Shown here one piece after another: positions 7,552 to 16,988 of a stretch of DNA of 64,000 nt (its first letter is position 1; each line of letters starts with the position of its first letter). The DNA comes from Kordiimonas gwangyangensis DSM 19435 = JCM 12864 (GTDB lineage Bacteria; Pseudomonadota; Alphaproteobacteria; Sphingomonadales; Kordiimonadaceae), in assembly GCF_000375545.1 (NCBI RefSeq), contig NZ_AQXF01000006.1:62001-126000 (forward strand), written 5' to 3'. The notes beneath the pieces were generated by a model. The model saw nothing but the letters and a program-made list of their open reading frames with translations. It was not told where the DNA came from and made no database searches. The position numbers were made by a program, and so were the translations under genes.

Positions 7552-8535
7552 CTATTGCGCATTACCCACACAGGATGCCAGCATTTCCGGCTCAATATTA
7601 CCACCCGAGAGCACGATCACAGTGACCTTACCCTCGACTTCAACCTTGCCAGCAAGAAGTGCTGCCAGCGCTGCAGCGCCGCCTGGCTCGGTGACAAGTT
7701 TCAGGCTGATAGCCGCAAAACGAACTGCGGCCATGGCTTCCTCGTCACTGACAGTAACACCTTGGATGCCAATGTCTTTCAGGATCGGGAACGTAAGATC
7801 GCCTGCACTTGGAGTGAGCAGCGCGTCACATACCGACCGAGCACCGAAGTCCACCTTCTCTATCACACCGCTCTTCAGCGACCGGGTCACATCGTCGAAC
7901 TCTTCCGGCTCCACCGCATACCCAGTCATAGTCGGGAAAGCATCATGAAGGGCGAGGAAAGTGCCGGAGGCAAGACCACCACCGCCACAGTTCACGAGCG
8001 TTTGGTCCGGTGTTAGGCCAAGATTTTTCAGATCCTCCGCGATCTCAAGGCCCACAGTCCCCTGCCCCGCCATGATATAGGGGTCGTTATAAGGCGGCAC
8101 CACGGTCGCGCCGCTATCGCCGACAACACGTTTCGCGACCTCTTCGCGGTCTTCGTTGTAGCGGTCATAAAGCACCACCTCAGCGCCGTAGCTGCGTGTG
8201 TTGGCAAGCTTCAGTTTGGGCGCGTCCTCAGGCATGACGATTGTTGCCTTGATCCCCAGCATCTCAGCGGCTTTGGCGACCCCCTGTGCGTGGTTACCGC
8301 TTGAGAAGGCAACCACACCGCGGGCTTTCTCCGCATCCGTCAAACGGGACAGCCGGTTATAGGCGCCGCGGAATTTGAAGGCACCAATCCGCTGCAGGTT
8401 CTCTGGTTTGATGAAAACACGGCCGCCAACGGCATCATTGAGTGCCGGATGCTCCAGCAGCGGCGTGCGTACGGCTGCGCCTTTGATTTGCGCGGCTGCG
8501 CTGCGGATATCATCCATGGAAATGGCATAGCTCAT
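7552..8535 (-). CDS. Threonine/serine dehydratase, PLP-dependent
   Basis: Fold-type II PLP enzyme that deaminates threonine or serine to a 2-oxo acid. The 327-residue product shows the PLP lysine K54 in FKFRGAYNRL, the SSGNHAQG substrate loop at 78-85 and the phosphate-binding loop NCGGGGLASG at 182-191. It lacks the C-terminal regulatory ACT domain of biosynthetic IlvA, so a catabolic role fits; serine racemase or a related eliminase cannot be excluded. The ATG follows GAGGAGGA at good spacing and overlaps the stop of the upstream membrane-protein gene by four bases (ATGA), so the two are translationally coupled. Confidence 0.88.
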   Translation of the reverse strand: MSYAISMDDIRSAAAQIKGAAVRTPLLEHPALNDAVGGRVFIKPENLQRIGAFKFRGAYNRLSRLTDAEKARGVVAFSSGNHAQGVAKAAEMLGIKATIVMPEDAPKLKLANTRSYGAEVVLYDRYNEDREEVAKRVVGDSGATVVPPYNDPYIMAGQGTVGLEIAEDLKNLGLTPDQTLVNCGGGGLASGTFLALHDAFPTMTGYAVEPEEFDDVTRSLKSGVIEKVDFGARSVCDALLTPSAGDLTFPILKDIGIQGVTVSDEEAMAAVRFAAISLKLVTEPGGAAALAALLAGKVEVEGKVTVIVLSGGNIEPEMLASCVGNAQ

Positions 8536-8792
8536 GTTCTGTCCTCCTCGCGTTTTTTCTGTCTCGCGGCTTTGCGGCTTTGCCACCAGCGGCCAAGTTT
8601 CACTTCCCAATTGCGACGGAAGCGGCGCACGCTTGGGAAATCATGCGAGAGGATCAGGAGCCCGAGCGGTATCATCCAGAAGCCGAGCACGGGCAAGAAA
8701 CCCAGAATGCCACCGATAATAAAAATGATGCCCACCATGGTCCGACCAATGCGGCTGGCAGGCATCACTTTCCTGACTGTTTTTTTGACCAT
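8532..8792 (-). CDS. Small membrane protein with PGPGW-like segment
   Basis: An 86-residue protein with a hydrophobic hairpin (about 20-50: GIIFIIGGILGFLPVLGFW, then IPLGLLILS) and a strongly basic C-terminal tail (RKAARQKKREEDR). The layout resembles the PGPGW family of putative transmembrane proteins, although the name-giving tryptophan motif is altered to LPVLGFW. Function unknown. It overlaps the dehydratase start by four bases and follows the aminotransferase by 26 bp, so all three are probably co-transcribed. Confidence 0.7.
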   Translation of the reverse strand: MVKKTVRKVMPASRIGRTMVGIIFIIGGILGFLPVLGFWMIPLGLLILSHDFPSVRRFRRNWEVKLGRWWQSRKAARQKKREEDRT

Positions 8793-8818
8793 AAGACCCT
8801 TGGTGAAGTCGTGCGGGT

Positions 8819-10144
8819 TTAACCAATCTCGCTGATGGTTTTCCGCATGATTTCACCGATCTTGTCAATATCTGATTTCTGGGTCACGAGCGGCGGTGCA
8901 ATCGCAATATGGTCACCGCTCATACGCACCTTGAGGCCGCTCTCGAACGCGCGCTGGAAGATTTTCCCGGAGCGAGACCCAACAGCACCGTCGATTTGAG
9001 CGAATGTCAGCGCGCTCATGAAACCAAGATTGCGCACATCCGTAACTGTTTCGGCATCGCCAAGGCTATGGACCATGTCTTCGAAATAGCTCTCGGTATC
9101 GCGGACGTGCTCATACACACCCTCTTCGGCATACGCCTTCTGGGTAGCAATCGCAGCCGCAACCGCGAGCGGGTGCGCGGAATAGGTATAGCCATGGAAG
9201 AACTCCACCCCGGCCTTCACCTCATCCATATAGGTCTCATAGATGCCTTTGCGCACTGCAACGGCCCCCATGGGAACAGAACCGTTATTGAGCGCTTTGG
9301 CTGTTGTGATGATGTCCGGCACCACGCCAAGACGCTCAGAGGCCGTTGCATAGCCCAAACGACCAAAGGCCGTGATCACTTCATCAAAGATCAGCAGAAT
9401 GCCGTGCTTTGCCGTGATCTCGCGCAGGCGCTCAAGATAGCCCACCGGCGGCACAAACACACCGGCCGAACCCGCGACCGGCTCGACAATCACAGCGGCG
9501 ATTGTGCTCGCGTCATGAAGCGCAATCATCTCTTCGAGCGAATTGGCGTAGTCTGCACCATCCTTCGGCTGCCCACGGGAGAAGCGCATATCGGCATTAT
9601 AAGGGAAGCTGAGATGATCCACGCCCGGAAGCTGGGTACCAAAAAACTTGCGGTTATTGACCATGCCGCCAACAGAAATACCGCCGAAACCCACCCCGTG
9701 ATAGCCGTTGAAACGGCCAATAAACCGCGTGCGTTGCCCCTCGCCGCGCAGCCGGTGATACCCAAGCGCCATCTTGAGCGCGGTATCAACTGATTCTGAA
9801 CCCGAATTGGTGAAGAAAAAGTGGTCAATATCGCCTGGCATTGTGGCCTTGAGCATATTGGCAAGCTCGAACGCTTTGGGGTGCCCGAACTGGAATGCGG
9901 TCGCATAATCCAGTTGGCCCGCCTGTGTGCGGATTGCCTCTACCACCTTGGGGTGGTTGTGGCCCAGCGCACAACACCAAAGCCCGGATGAGCCGTCAAT
10001 GACCTCGCGGCCATCGGTAGTGCGATAGTAAATGCCGTCCGCGCTTTCCAGCATGCGCGGGTTGGCTTTGAAATCTTTGTTGGGAGTAAACGGCATCCAG
10101 TAGGCTGCCATATCATCGTTCACGCGTTTGTTTGCGCCGTCCAT
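8819..10144 (-). CDS. Class III omega-aminotransferase (beta-alanine:pyruvate type)
   Basis: PLP enzyme that moves a terminal amino group from an omega-amino acid or amine to pyruvate. The 441-residue product keeps the family marks: WMPFTPNKDFKANPRM at the N-terminus, NSGSESVDTALK around 113-124, FDEVITAFGR at 253-262 and the PLP lysine K283 in TTAKALNNG. The N-terminal WMPFT motif and GYHGVGFGGIS segment resemble beta-alanine:pyruvate transaminases more than GABA transaminases. It is the last catabolic gene of the left arm of the polyamine locus, so GABA, beta-alanine (from spermidine-type amines) or putrescine are all possible substrates. Confidence 0.85.
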   Translation of the reverse strand: MDGANKRVNDDMAAYWMPFTPNKDFKANPRMLESADGIYYRTTDGREVIDGSSGLWCCALGHNHPKVVEAIRTQAGQLDYATAFQFGHPKAFELANMLKATMPGDIDHFFFTNSGSESVDTALKMALGYHRLRGEGQRTRFIGRFNGYHGVGFGGISVGGMVNNRKFFGTQLPGVDHLSFPYNADMRFSRGQPKDGADYANSLEEMIALHDASTIAAVIVEPVAGSAGVFVPPVGYLERLREITAKHGILLIFDEVITAFGRLGYATASERLGVVPDIITTAKALNNGSVPMGAVAVRKGIYETYMDEVKAGVEFFHGYTYSAHPLAVAAAIATQKAYAEEGVYEHVRDTESYFEDMVHSLGDAETVTDVRNLGFMSALTFAQIDGAVGSRSGKIFQRAFESGLKVRMSGDHIAIAPPLVTQKSDIDKIGEIMRKTISEIG

Positions 10145-10206
10145 GAAACACCTATTTCACACAAGGTGCGAAGGGCACGTATGCCCCTCGCGAACATGTT
10201 GTTTCT

Positions 10207-12522
10207 TTATTCGCCGAAGCGGTAGGAAAGCCTCATACCCACAGTGCGTGGTCGGCTGATACCGAAGCCGTGTGCCGGGAAGGCGTCACTGGCTTCAGAT
10301 GTGCCGTCGAAATATGCTTCGTTGAAGATATTCTCGATATAGGCCGTGATCTTCCAGTTGTTGAAGCTCTCATAGCTCAGGCGTGCCGAGAAATCAGACC
10401 AGCCACCGTTTGCAAACTGCTCCACGTTGCCAAGACCGCCGTAGGTCTTGGTCTGAGCGCGGAAGTCGACCGACGCGTTCATCTCGCCGTTACCAACTTC
10501 GGTGTGATAGCTCGCGAGACCTGCGATGGTGAATTTAGGCGAGCCTGGCAGGCGGTTACCGTTACTGCCCGGCTCCACCGCGTTCGCGCCTGAAATCTCA
10601 TTCTCGTTCCAGGAGCCCGCAACAAACACATCAACGTTTTTGCTGACGATGGCCTGTACGGTACCTTCAAGACCCCACGACTTCACGCGGCCAACGTTGG
10701 TGACACGTGTGCCTTTGTCGAAGTAGTTGAGCTGAAGGTCTTTGTAGCGGTAGTGATACGCGCTCAAGTCCATGCGGATACGGCGATTGAGCATATCGCC
10801 CTTCACACCAACCTCATAGGACCATACGGTTTCTGGCTCGAACTGGTTGAGCGTTGCATCAGCTACGAGCAGAAGGCCGTCATCACCTACGTCATCATCA
10901 TCTGCTTCCACAGCAAAGCTACCGAAGCCGCCAGCCTTGAAGCCGCGTGTGGCGCTGGCATAGATCATCCAGTCGTCATTCGGGCGGTAGCGGGCGATAA
11001 AGCGCGGCGTGAAGGCATCCCAGGAGTTTTCACCACGGACAAAGTCTTCCGTGTAAACGCCAAACGCCCAGAACGGACCGAGGTCACTGGCAACCGGCAG
11101 GATGTAGTTACCGAACTCTTTGGTGTCTTTGCTGTAACGCATGCTGGCACCAAGCTCGAACTTGTCAGACACCGCATAGGTCATATCTACATAGGCACCC
11201 CAGCCGTGGTAGCTGCCGGTAACCTGGTTAGCTTCCAGAAGGCCGTCCGCATTCGGTGTGAATTCACCCCAACCATAGTATGCGAACACTTCCGAGCAGG
11301 AGTAGTAATAATATGCGGCACACATCACGTCTTCATCGCCGCGCTGGCGGAAGAAGGCATCGATGTTTTCCTTGTAGTAGGACACACCACCATACCAGCT
11401 CAAGGGGCCGTCACCTTGGCTTACAAGGCGCAGTTCCTGCTCAAAATAGTCGCCGGTCTGGTCTTGCGCATAGTCGTTGAAACCAATGCGCATGCCGTCA
11501 AAGTCTTCGGCATAGCTATAATCGTGGTCCTTGTAACCAGTGAGCGATGTGAGCGTCGCGAAGCCAAGATCGAAGTTGATCTCCGCACTAAGGGAGACCA
11601 CTTCGCCGATGTCATAGTTGCCAAGCTTGGCATCATTGTCGACATCGCGGATGGTACCACGCGGGCTCACGTCACGGCCCAGCACCTCATTGAGGAACGG
11701 GATCGTCTCGTCGTCAACAATTGCGCGGTAGATAGAACCACTTTGTTCGCGGTCCTCATATTCCACCATCAACGTTGCATCCCATTTATCGCCGCGCAGG
11801 CCCGCTGTTGCACGGAACGCGGTTTTGTCGTGGGCAACAAGGTTGTCGTCCCCGATTTCGGCCGCGTTATCGGCATAGCCGTCTTCCTCGCTATGGTATG
11901 CTGCGAGACGAAGGGCAAAGTTGTCATTCATCGGAATGTTGGCCCAAGCCTCCATCTCAAGAATGCCGCGTTCGCCAGCGCCCAGCTCTACATAGCCTGA
12001 AGCAGAATCAAAATTCGGCTTCGCGGTATAAAGGCTCACAGCGCCGCTAATGGCGTTCCGACCGAACAGGAAGCCTTGCGGGCCACGCAGCACCTCGGCA
12101 CGCTCCATATCGAACATGGAGGTCACCACGACACCGTTACGGCCCTGATAGAGGCCATTCTTGAAGAAACCAACCGATGGGTCGCCACCGACACCAAAGT
12201 CGTTCGTGGAGATACCGCGAATGTTGATATAGTCGATGAAGCTGTCTTTACTGTCACCAGCAAAGCCTGGCGCGAATTTCACCAGATCCTTCACGTCATC
12301 GATATTGACCCTCTTGGTGAAATTGGCGTCAAACGCTGTGATGGATACAGGTACGTCCTGAGTGCTTTGCACACGCTTTTGCGCCGTAACAGTGACTTCT
12401 TCAATCGCGAGATTGTCGTCGTCCGTGCTTTGTGCAATCGCACCACCAGCAGACAGCAGAATCGCCGCAAGCGATGCCCCTGCCTTGATCGCGTGGGTGC
12501 GAGATTTATAGAGAGATGTCAT
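10207..12522 (-). CDS. TonB-dependent outer-membrane receptor
   Basis: A 771-residue outer-membrane receptor that imports a bulky ligand using TonB/ExbBD energy. It has a signal peptide ending GGAIAQ, a TonB-box-like EEVTVTAQKR, a plug domain starting DVPVSITAFD and containing the LRGPQG-type segment, a long beta-barrel, and the terminal aromatic-rich strand ending SYRFGE. ATG 12522 is preceded by GGGGAGGAG; the longer frame to 12591 would mask the signal peptide. Ligand unknown. The gene lies in line with the sulfotransferase and aminotransferase genes of the polyamine locus, which hints at a nitrogen-containing ligand, but iron chelates remain possible. Confidence 0.9.
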   Translation of the reverse strand: MTSLYKSRTHAIKAGASLAAILLSAGGAIAQSTDDDNLAIEEVTVTAQKRVQSTQDVPVSITAFDANFTKRVNIDDVKDLVKFAPGFAGDSKDSFIDYINIRGISTNDFGVGGDPSVGFFKNGLYQGRNGVVVTSMFDMERAEVLRGPQGFLFGRNAISGAVSLYTAKPNFDSASGYVELGAGERGILEMEAWANIPMNDNFALRLAAYHSEEDGYADNAAEIGDDNLVAHDKTAFRATAGLRGDKWDATLMVEYEDREQSGSIYRAIVDDETIPFLNEVLGRDVSPRGTIRDVDNDAKLGNYDIGEVVSLSAEINFDLGFATLTSLTGYKDHDYSYAEDFDGMRIGFNDYAQDQTGDYFEQELRLVSQGDGPLSWYGGVSYYKENIDAFFRQRGDEDVMCAAYYYYSCSEVFAYYGWGEFTPNADGLLEANQVTGSYHGWGAYVDMTYAVSDKFELGASMRYSKDTKEFGNYILPVASDLGPFWAFGVYTEDFVRGENSWDAFTPRFIARYRPNDDWMIYASATRGFKAGGFGSFAVEADDDDVGDDGLLLVADATLNQFEPETVWSYEVGVKGDMLNRRIRMDLSAYHYRYKDLQLNYFDKGTRVTNVGRVKSWGLEGTVQAIVSKNVDVFVAGSWNENEISGANAVEPGSNGNRLPGSPKFTIAGLASYHTEVGNGEMNASVDFRAQTKTYGGLGNVEQFANGGWSDFSARLSYESFNNWKITAYIENIFNEAYFDGTSEASDAFPAHGFGISRPRTVGMRLSYRFGE

Positions 12523-12664
12523 TTTCAAGCTCCTCCCCTTAAGGATGATGCCCCGACTTGAAGCCGGGCTTGTTGTCAGCAGTCGCGGCATAGGCCGGTA
12601 CTACCCTCTCATGTTAAACATCAAGCCTGTCCCCCCAAGGGTCAGACCGCTTTTGCGGGGAACT

Positions 12665-14293
12665 CTACACGCCCGCAGTATCGAGGACCGCTTTCATCGG
12701 CCTCAAATGCTTTTCAAACTTCTTCCAACGCCCAACCGAACGGGTATGAGCCTTCTCCCGAACCTGCGCCGCACTTGCTGTGGTCACGGCAGCTGTCTGG
12801 TCATGGAAATTGACGCAGGCGTCCTGCCACTCAAGGCCGAGAAAATCAATAATTTTCCGTGCGTTAGGTTCTATATCAGCTACAGTTTCTTCGTAGGATA
12901 CATCAAGGATGCGGTCGCCGAGTACGGCACGCCAATGGCTCATCAGGTCAAGGTAGCGCAGGTGATGGCGCGCCATTTCCTCCTGGTCGTAGGAATGATA
13001 GTAAGCGTCGGCAAAGAGCTGCTTGTAGCTCGCGAAACAGGCATCCATCGGGTCGCGCACAATATGCACAATCTTCGCATTCGGCAGCGCCGCCGCAATC
13101 AGCGGCAGATAGAGATAATTGACCGGCAGCTTGTCCACAAACCGCGCCGCGCTTCCGCGCACCGCTTTGGTCGTATCCATATAGAGGTCACCAAGCGCTT
13201 TCATATCTGCACCAGCCACCTTGGTAATAATCTCCGCCGTCATCGGCTTTGGCGAACTGAGTTCCGTGACACGCTTCATCGCCATGCCGAACTGCTGCAA
13301 CTCGCCCGCGGCTTCCACATCTGTGTGCGCGGTCATGATACGCTCAATCAGCGTGGTCCCTGTACGTGGCTGCCCGACAACAAAGACCGGGCTTTCAGCG
13401 TTGCAGCCTTTAGCCTGCTTAGCGAACCATTCCTTGGTAAAGGTGGACTTCAGTGCAGCAAACAGCGCTTCTTCGGCCTTCTCGTCATAGCTCACGAGCT
13501 TGCGCCGGGCCGCAGCACCAACCTCGTAAGCGCTGAACGCATCGTCCCACGCGCCGAGGTCCTCATATTCCTTGCCAATAGCGTAGTGAATGAACGGCGC
13601 GTCCGGATGTCCCTCAGGCATGCGCTTTGCAATGTCATTCATTACCGCAATATGCTCACCGTCTTTCGCGCGCTCAAGTCGCGCCAGCATCCAGTGTGCG
13701 AGGGCAGCGTCCGGCTTCTCGCCGAGCACGGCCTCAAGCGCTGCTTTCGCTTCCTCAATCCGCCCTAGGAAAGTCAGCGCCTTGGCCCGGCTCAGCTCAA
13801 AAAACGCAGACTTGGCTTTGGCGCGCGCGCGATCAAACCATTCGAGTGCGGTAACCTGGTCACCGAGCAGGCTGAATACGTTACCAATAACGTCCATGAC
13901 GAGCGGGTCGCCAGAACCGGTCGCCACCGCGTTATGAAGTGCTTTTTCTGCAAGGTTGTATTGACCGAGGGTGACACAGCAGCGCGCAAGCTGAGCCCAG
14001 CCTGCGGTATGGGCCTCATCAAGGCTGACAACGTTTCTGAAGGCACGTTTACCCGTTGCCCAATCGCCACTTTCGATACCGATAAGCCCGACAAGGAAAT
14101 GTGCCTCCTTGGCTTTGGGGAAATGCTTGAGCACGAGGCTGCAACAACCGCCCGCCTCGCGGAAGTCACCACGCTGCATGGCACCATACCCTCGGCGCAA
14201 AAACTCCTGCGCTTGTGCAGGGCTCATGCGCGGCCCCGCACCAACACCGCCTGCTGCGCCACCCTGCCCTTGCATGTTACCCAAGATAGCCAT
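12665..14293 (-). CDS. TPR-repeat sulfotransferase
   Basis: A 542-residue protein with N-terminal TPR repeats (about 25-270) and a C-terminal PAPS-type sulfotransferase domain. The 5'-phosphosulfate loop is VFVVGQPRTGTTLIE at about 303-317 and the 3'-phosphate loop HIVRDPMDACFASY lies about 110 residues later. Such enzymes transfer sulfate from PAPS to hydroxyl or amine groups; the acceptor here is unknown. Its ATG overlaps the stop codon of the puuB-like gene (TGATG), so it is translated as part of the polyamine operon. There is no signal peptide. This pairing is odd for a degradative operon. Confidence 0.85.
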   Translation of the reverse strand: MAILGNMQGQGGAAGGVGAGPRMSPAQAQEFLRRGYGAMQRGDFREAGGCCSLVLKHFPKAKEAHFLVGLIGIESGDWATGKRAFRNVVSLDEAHTAGWAQLARCCVTLGQYNLAEKALHNAVATGSGDPLVMDVIGNVFSLLGDQVTALEWFDRARAKAKSAFFELSRAKALTFLGRIEEAKAALEAVLGEKPDAALAHWMLARLERAKDGEHIAVMNDIAKRMPEGHPDAPFIHYAIGKEYEDLGAWDDAFSAYEVGAAARRKLVSYDEKAEEALFAALKSTFTKEWFAKQAKGCNAESPVFVVGQPRTGTTLIERIMTAHTDVEAAGELQQFGMAMKRVTELSSPKPMTAEIITKVAGADMKALGDLYMDTTKAVRGSAARFVDKLPVNYLYLPLIAAALPNAKIVHIVRDPMDACFASYKQLFADAYYHSYDQEEMARHHLRYLDLMSHWRAVLGDRILDVSYEETVADIEPNARKIIDFLGLEWQDACVNFHDQTAAVTTASAAQVREKAHTRSVGRWKKFEKHLRPMKAVLDTAGV

Positions 14294-15609
14294 CAGCGCC
14301 CCATTGCATCCTTCATACGGTAGTAGGCCATACCAGCCGCAAGCATGGGCTGACGGAAAAGCTGTCCACCAGGGAACGGCGGATGCTTCACATTGGCCAT
14401 GATATCAAAGCGTGAGCGGTCACCTTCAATAGCTTCCGCGATCAGTTTGGCTGACATATGCGTAGGTGCCACGCCGTGGCCAGAATAGGCCTGCGCGTAA
14501 TAGATATTGTCCGCGACTTTCCCAACTTGCGGAATCCGGTTCAGGCCAATGCCCATGTAACCGCCCCATGCATAGTCGATCCCGGTGTTTTTCAGTTCAG
14601 GGAACACCTTGATCATGTTCGGCTTCACTGCGGCAACAATATCACGGGGATGGCGCCCGGAATAGGTGGCAAGGCCACCAAACAGAAGTCGGTGATCTGG
14701 CGTCAGGCGGAAATAATCAAGCGCCCAGCGCTGGTCGCACGCTGCAAAGCCTGCAGGCATGATCTGACCCGAGAGTTTTTCACACAGCGGTTCGGTCGCA
14801 AGAATATAGCTGCCAGCTGGCAAAACGCGGGAAGCCAGCTTTGGCACCAGTTTCCCCAGATAGGCGTTGCCGGCCAGTACCACCTTATTGGCAGTTACTC
14901 GACAGTGGTCCATATCCACAATGACCTTGCCCTCGCGCTCATGCAGCGCACTAACCCGGGCGTCCTCAAATATCTGCACGCCAAGCTTCTCTGCCGCACG
15001 CGCTTCGCCAAGCACAAGGTTGAGCACATGACAATGCCCCCACCCCATGTTGGTTACACCGCCGATATAGCGGTCGGAACCGACGTAGTTTTTGACTTCA
15101 GTGGCGTTGAGCACCTTTTGCTCATGCGGATAACCTTGCGCCTCAAGCGCGGCCTTCGAGTGCTGAAGCTCTTCAAGCTCGCTCTCTTTCATGGCAAGGT
15201 CGACATAGCCCCATTTGAGCCCGCAATCGATCTGGTATTTTTTGACCCAGTCGGAAATGATGTCGACACATTCGACGCCCATCTTCCAGACAGTCTCGGC
15301 ATTACCCGAACCAAATGTCTTTTCAATCTTGGCGAAGTTGGAGAGTTCCTGACCATAACCACCTATGACCTGCCCACCATTACGGCCCGAAGCGCCCCAG
15401 CCAATTCGGTTCTGCTCAACAAGCGCGACTTCATACCCACGTTCGGCCAGATGCAGCGCTGCGGCAACACCGGTGAAGCCTCCGCCCACAACGCAGATAT
15501 CCACCTTGATGTTGCCCTCAAGGCGGCGGAAACCAGACATGTCGTTGCAGGTCGCCGCATAATATGAATTCGGCAACCTGTCGTCGTGTATGCTGTCCCT
15601 CACCCGCAT
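14293..15609 (-). CDS. PuuB-type FAD oxidoreductase, copy 1
   Basis: DAO-family flavoenzyme of the gamma-glutamylputrescine oxidoreductase type, which oxidises the free amine of gamma-glutamylputrescine to an aldehyde with release of ammonia. The 438-residue product opens with the SYYAAT motif shared with PuuB, the FAD loop GGGFTG at 42-47 and GWGASGRNGGQ at 70-80; WALDYFRLTPDHRLLFGG and AYSGHGVAPTH lie further on. AAGGG precedes the ATG. It is diverged from the copy at 18792, which is closer to E. coli PuuB, so the substrate may differ. It lies 13 bp after the puuA-like gene and overlaps the sulfotransferase gene by one base. Confidence 0.82.
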   Translation of the reverse strand: MRVRDSIHDDRLPNSYYAATCNDMSGFRRLEGNIKVDICVVGGGFTGVAAALHLAERGYEVALVEQNRIGWGASGRNGGQVIGGYGQELSNFAKIEKTFGSGNAETVWKMGVECVDIISDWVKKYQIDCGLKWGYVDLAMKESELEELQHSKAALEAQGYPHEQKVLNATEVKNYVGSDRYIGGVTNMGWGHCHVLNLVLGEARAAEKLGVQIFEDARVSALHEREGKVIVDMDHCRVTANKVVLAGNAYLGKLVPKLASRVLPAGSYILATEPLCEKLSGQIMPAGFAACDQRWALDYFRLTPDHRLLFGGLATYSGRHPRDIVAAVKPNMIKVFPELKNTGIDYAWGGYMGIGLNRIPQVGKVADNIYYAQAYSGHGVAPTHMSAKLIAEAIEGDRSRFDIMANVKHPPFPGGQLFRQPMLAAGMAYYRMKDAMGR

Positions 15610-15622
15610 TCTGTCAAAACCC

Positions 15623-16969
15623 TTAAATTACTCTGAGGTACTGTTCATAGTCCCACTGGCTGATCTGCCGGTGAAACTCTTCTTCTTCGTCGCGACGCAC
15701 CTGTTGATAGAGATCAACAAAATCATCGCCCAGATACTCGCGCATCACCTTGCTCTTCTCAAACCGGTCAAGCGCCATGCGCCAGCGCGGCGGCAACACA
15801 TTCTTGAAATCGACGGCGTCAAATTCGCCAAGCTCCGGCCCTGGATCCAGGTCGTGGGTCAAGCCATGATGTGCACCGGCCAAAATGGCCGCAACAACCA
15901 GATGCGGGCACACGTCCGCACCACACACGCGGTGTTCAAACCGGCGATTCTTTGGCCCCGAGAGCGGCAAGCGCACGGAAAGGCGGCGGTTATTTTCGCC
16001 CCAGTTCGGTACAACTGGCGCGAACCAGTCCGGGTCGAAGCGGCGATAGCTATTCGCGTTTGGTGCAAAGATCGCAGTCGCGTCCGCCATGGTGGTCAAC
16101 AGCCCACCGATAGCATTCTGCAGGCGTTTCTCGCCGTCGCCTTCCGCACCAAAGATATTATTGCCCTTGTCGTCAAGGATGCTGACATGCGCATGAAGGC
16201 CGTTGCCGACCTCATCAAAGCGGGGTTTGGCCATGAAGCTGGCGAGCAGGCCATGCTTGAGCGCAACTGATTTGACCACACGCTTGAGGGCGAGCGCGTC
16301 ATCACAGGCGCGCTCCACATCATCCGTGTGATTGAGATTCACTTCAAATTGGCCGTTGCCGTATTCGCATACAAGCCCGATGATATCGAGACCTTGGGCA
16401 CGGCAGGTATCCTCGATCTCGCGCATGAGTGCCTCGAAATCATAGAAAACGTCCATGTTATAGCAGTTTGCACCGCCAGCCGCGGCCATACCGTTTGGCG
16501 GCGAAACTGGCACCGGCGGCACAGAGCCAGCCTCAAAAAGGAAAAACTCATACTCAAGCGCCACCACGGGGTGAAGGCCATCGGCTGCGAAACGCTTGAG
16601 CACGCGGTCCAGCACAGACCTCGGGTCCATGAAAAACGGTGTACCGTCAGGCTCCCGCATGGTTACGATAATCTGTGCGCTCTTGCGTTCCGTCCATGGC
16701 ATCAGCTTGAGGGAGCCTGGGACCGGCATACAGATGCGGTCCGGGTCACTGCCATATTCTTCGCTGATAGCTTCCGCGTTTGCACCGTTCGTCGTCAGGA
16801 ACGGCGTCGTGATAGGGAAAGGTATCCCCTTGGTCGCCAAGCGCTTGAGGCCACTCAGGGGGATTTGTTTCCCCCTGAAAATGCCGTTCATATCGGCGAT
16901 CAGCACCTCCACGATTTCGACATCGGAATGCGCCTCAATAAACTCGGAAATCTCCTGTTCAACCGACAT
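15623..16969 (-). CDS. Glutamine-synthetase family enzyme, PuuA-like, copy 1
   Basis: A 448-residue glutamine-synthetase fold enzyme. The two metal/ATP segments are visible as ALEYEFFLFE and GNGQFEVNLNHTDD, the catalytic loop as NGLHAHVSI, and the C-terminal substrate region as GENNRRLSVRLP and FEHRVCGADVCPHLV. The short size and position between gabD and a puuB-like gene support gamma-glutamylation of an amine (gamma-glutamylputrescine synthetase-like) rather than ammonia assimilation. It is diverged from the copy at 21813, so it may act on a different amine. It follows gabD by 19 bp. Confidence 0.82.
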   Translation of the reverse strand: MSVEQEISEFIEAHSDVEIVEVLIADMNGIFRGKQIPLSGLKRLATKGIPFPITTPFLTTNGANAEAISEEYGSDPDRICMPVPGSLKLMPWTERKSAQIIVTMREPDGTPFFMDPRSVLDRVLKRFAADGLHPVVALEYEFFLFEAGSVPPVPVSPPNGMAAAGGANCYNMDVFYDFEALMREIEDTCRAQGLDIIGLVCEYGNGQFEVNLNHTDDVERACDDALALKRVVKSVALKHGLLASFMAKPRFDEVGNGLHAHVSILDDKGNNIFGAEGDGEKRLQNAIGGLLTTMADATAIFAPNANSYRRFDPDWFAPVVPNWGENNRRLSVRLPLSGPKNRRFEHRVCGADVCPHLVVAAILAGAHHGLTHDLDPGPELGEFDAVDFKNVLPPRWRMALDRFEKSKVMREYLGDDFVDLYQQVRRDEEEEFHRQISQWDYEQYLRVI

Positions 16970-16988
16970 AAATACTCGCTCTGTTAAT

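Noticed and set aside
10753-12000. Open frame of about 415 codons antisense to the TonB receptor
   Set aside because: Composition is typical of a codon-mirror frame, no domain is seen, and it crosses conserved receptor strands.
12545-12566. GC-rich hairpin upstream of the TonB receptor start as a terminator for the sulfotransferase gene
   Set aside because: The stem relies on a G-U pair and no T-run follows on the minus strand; it is not strong enough to call.
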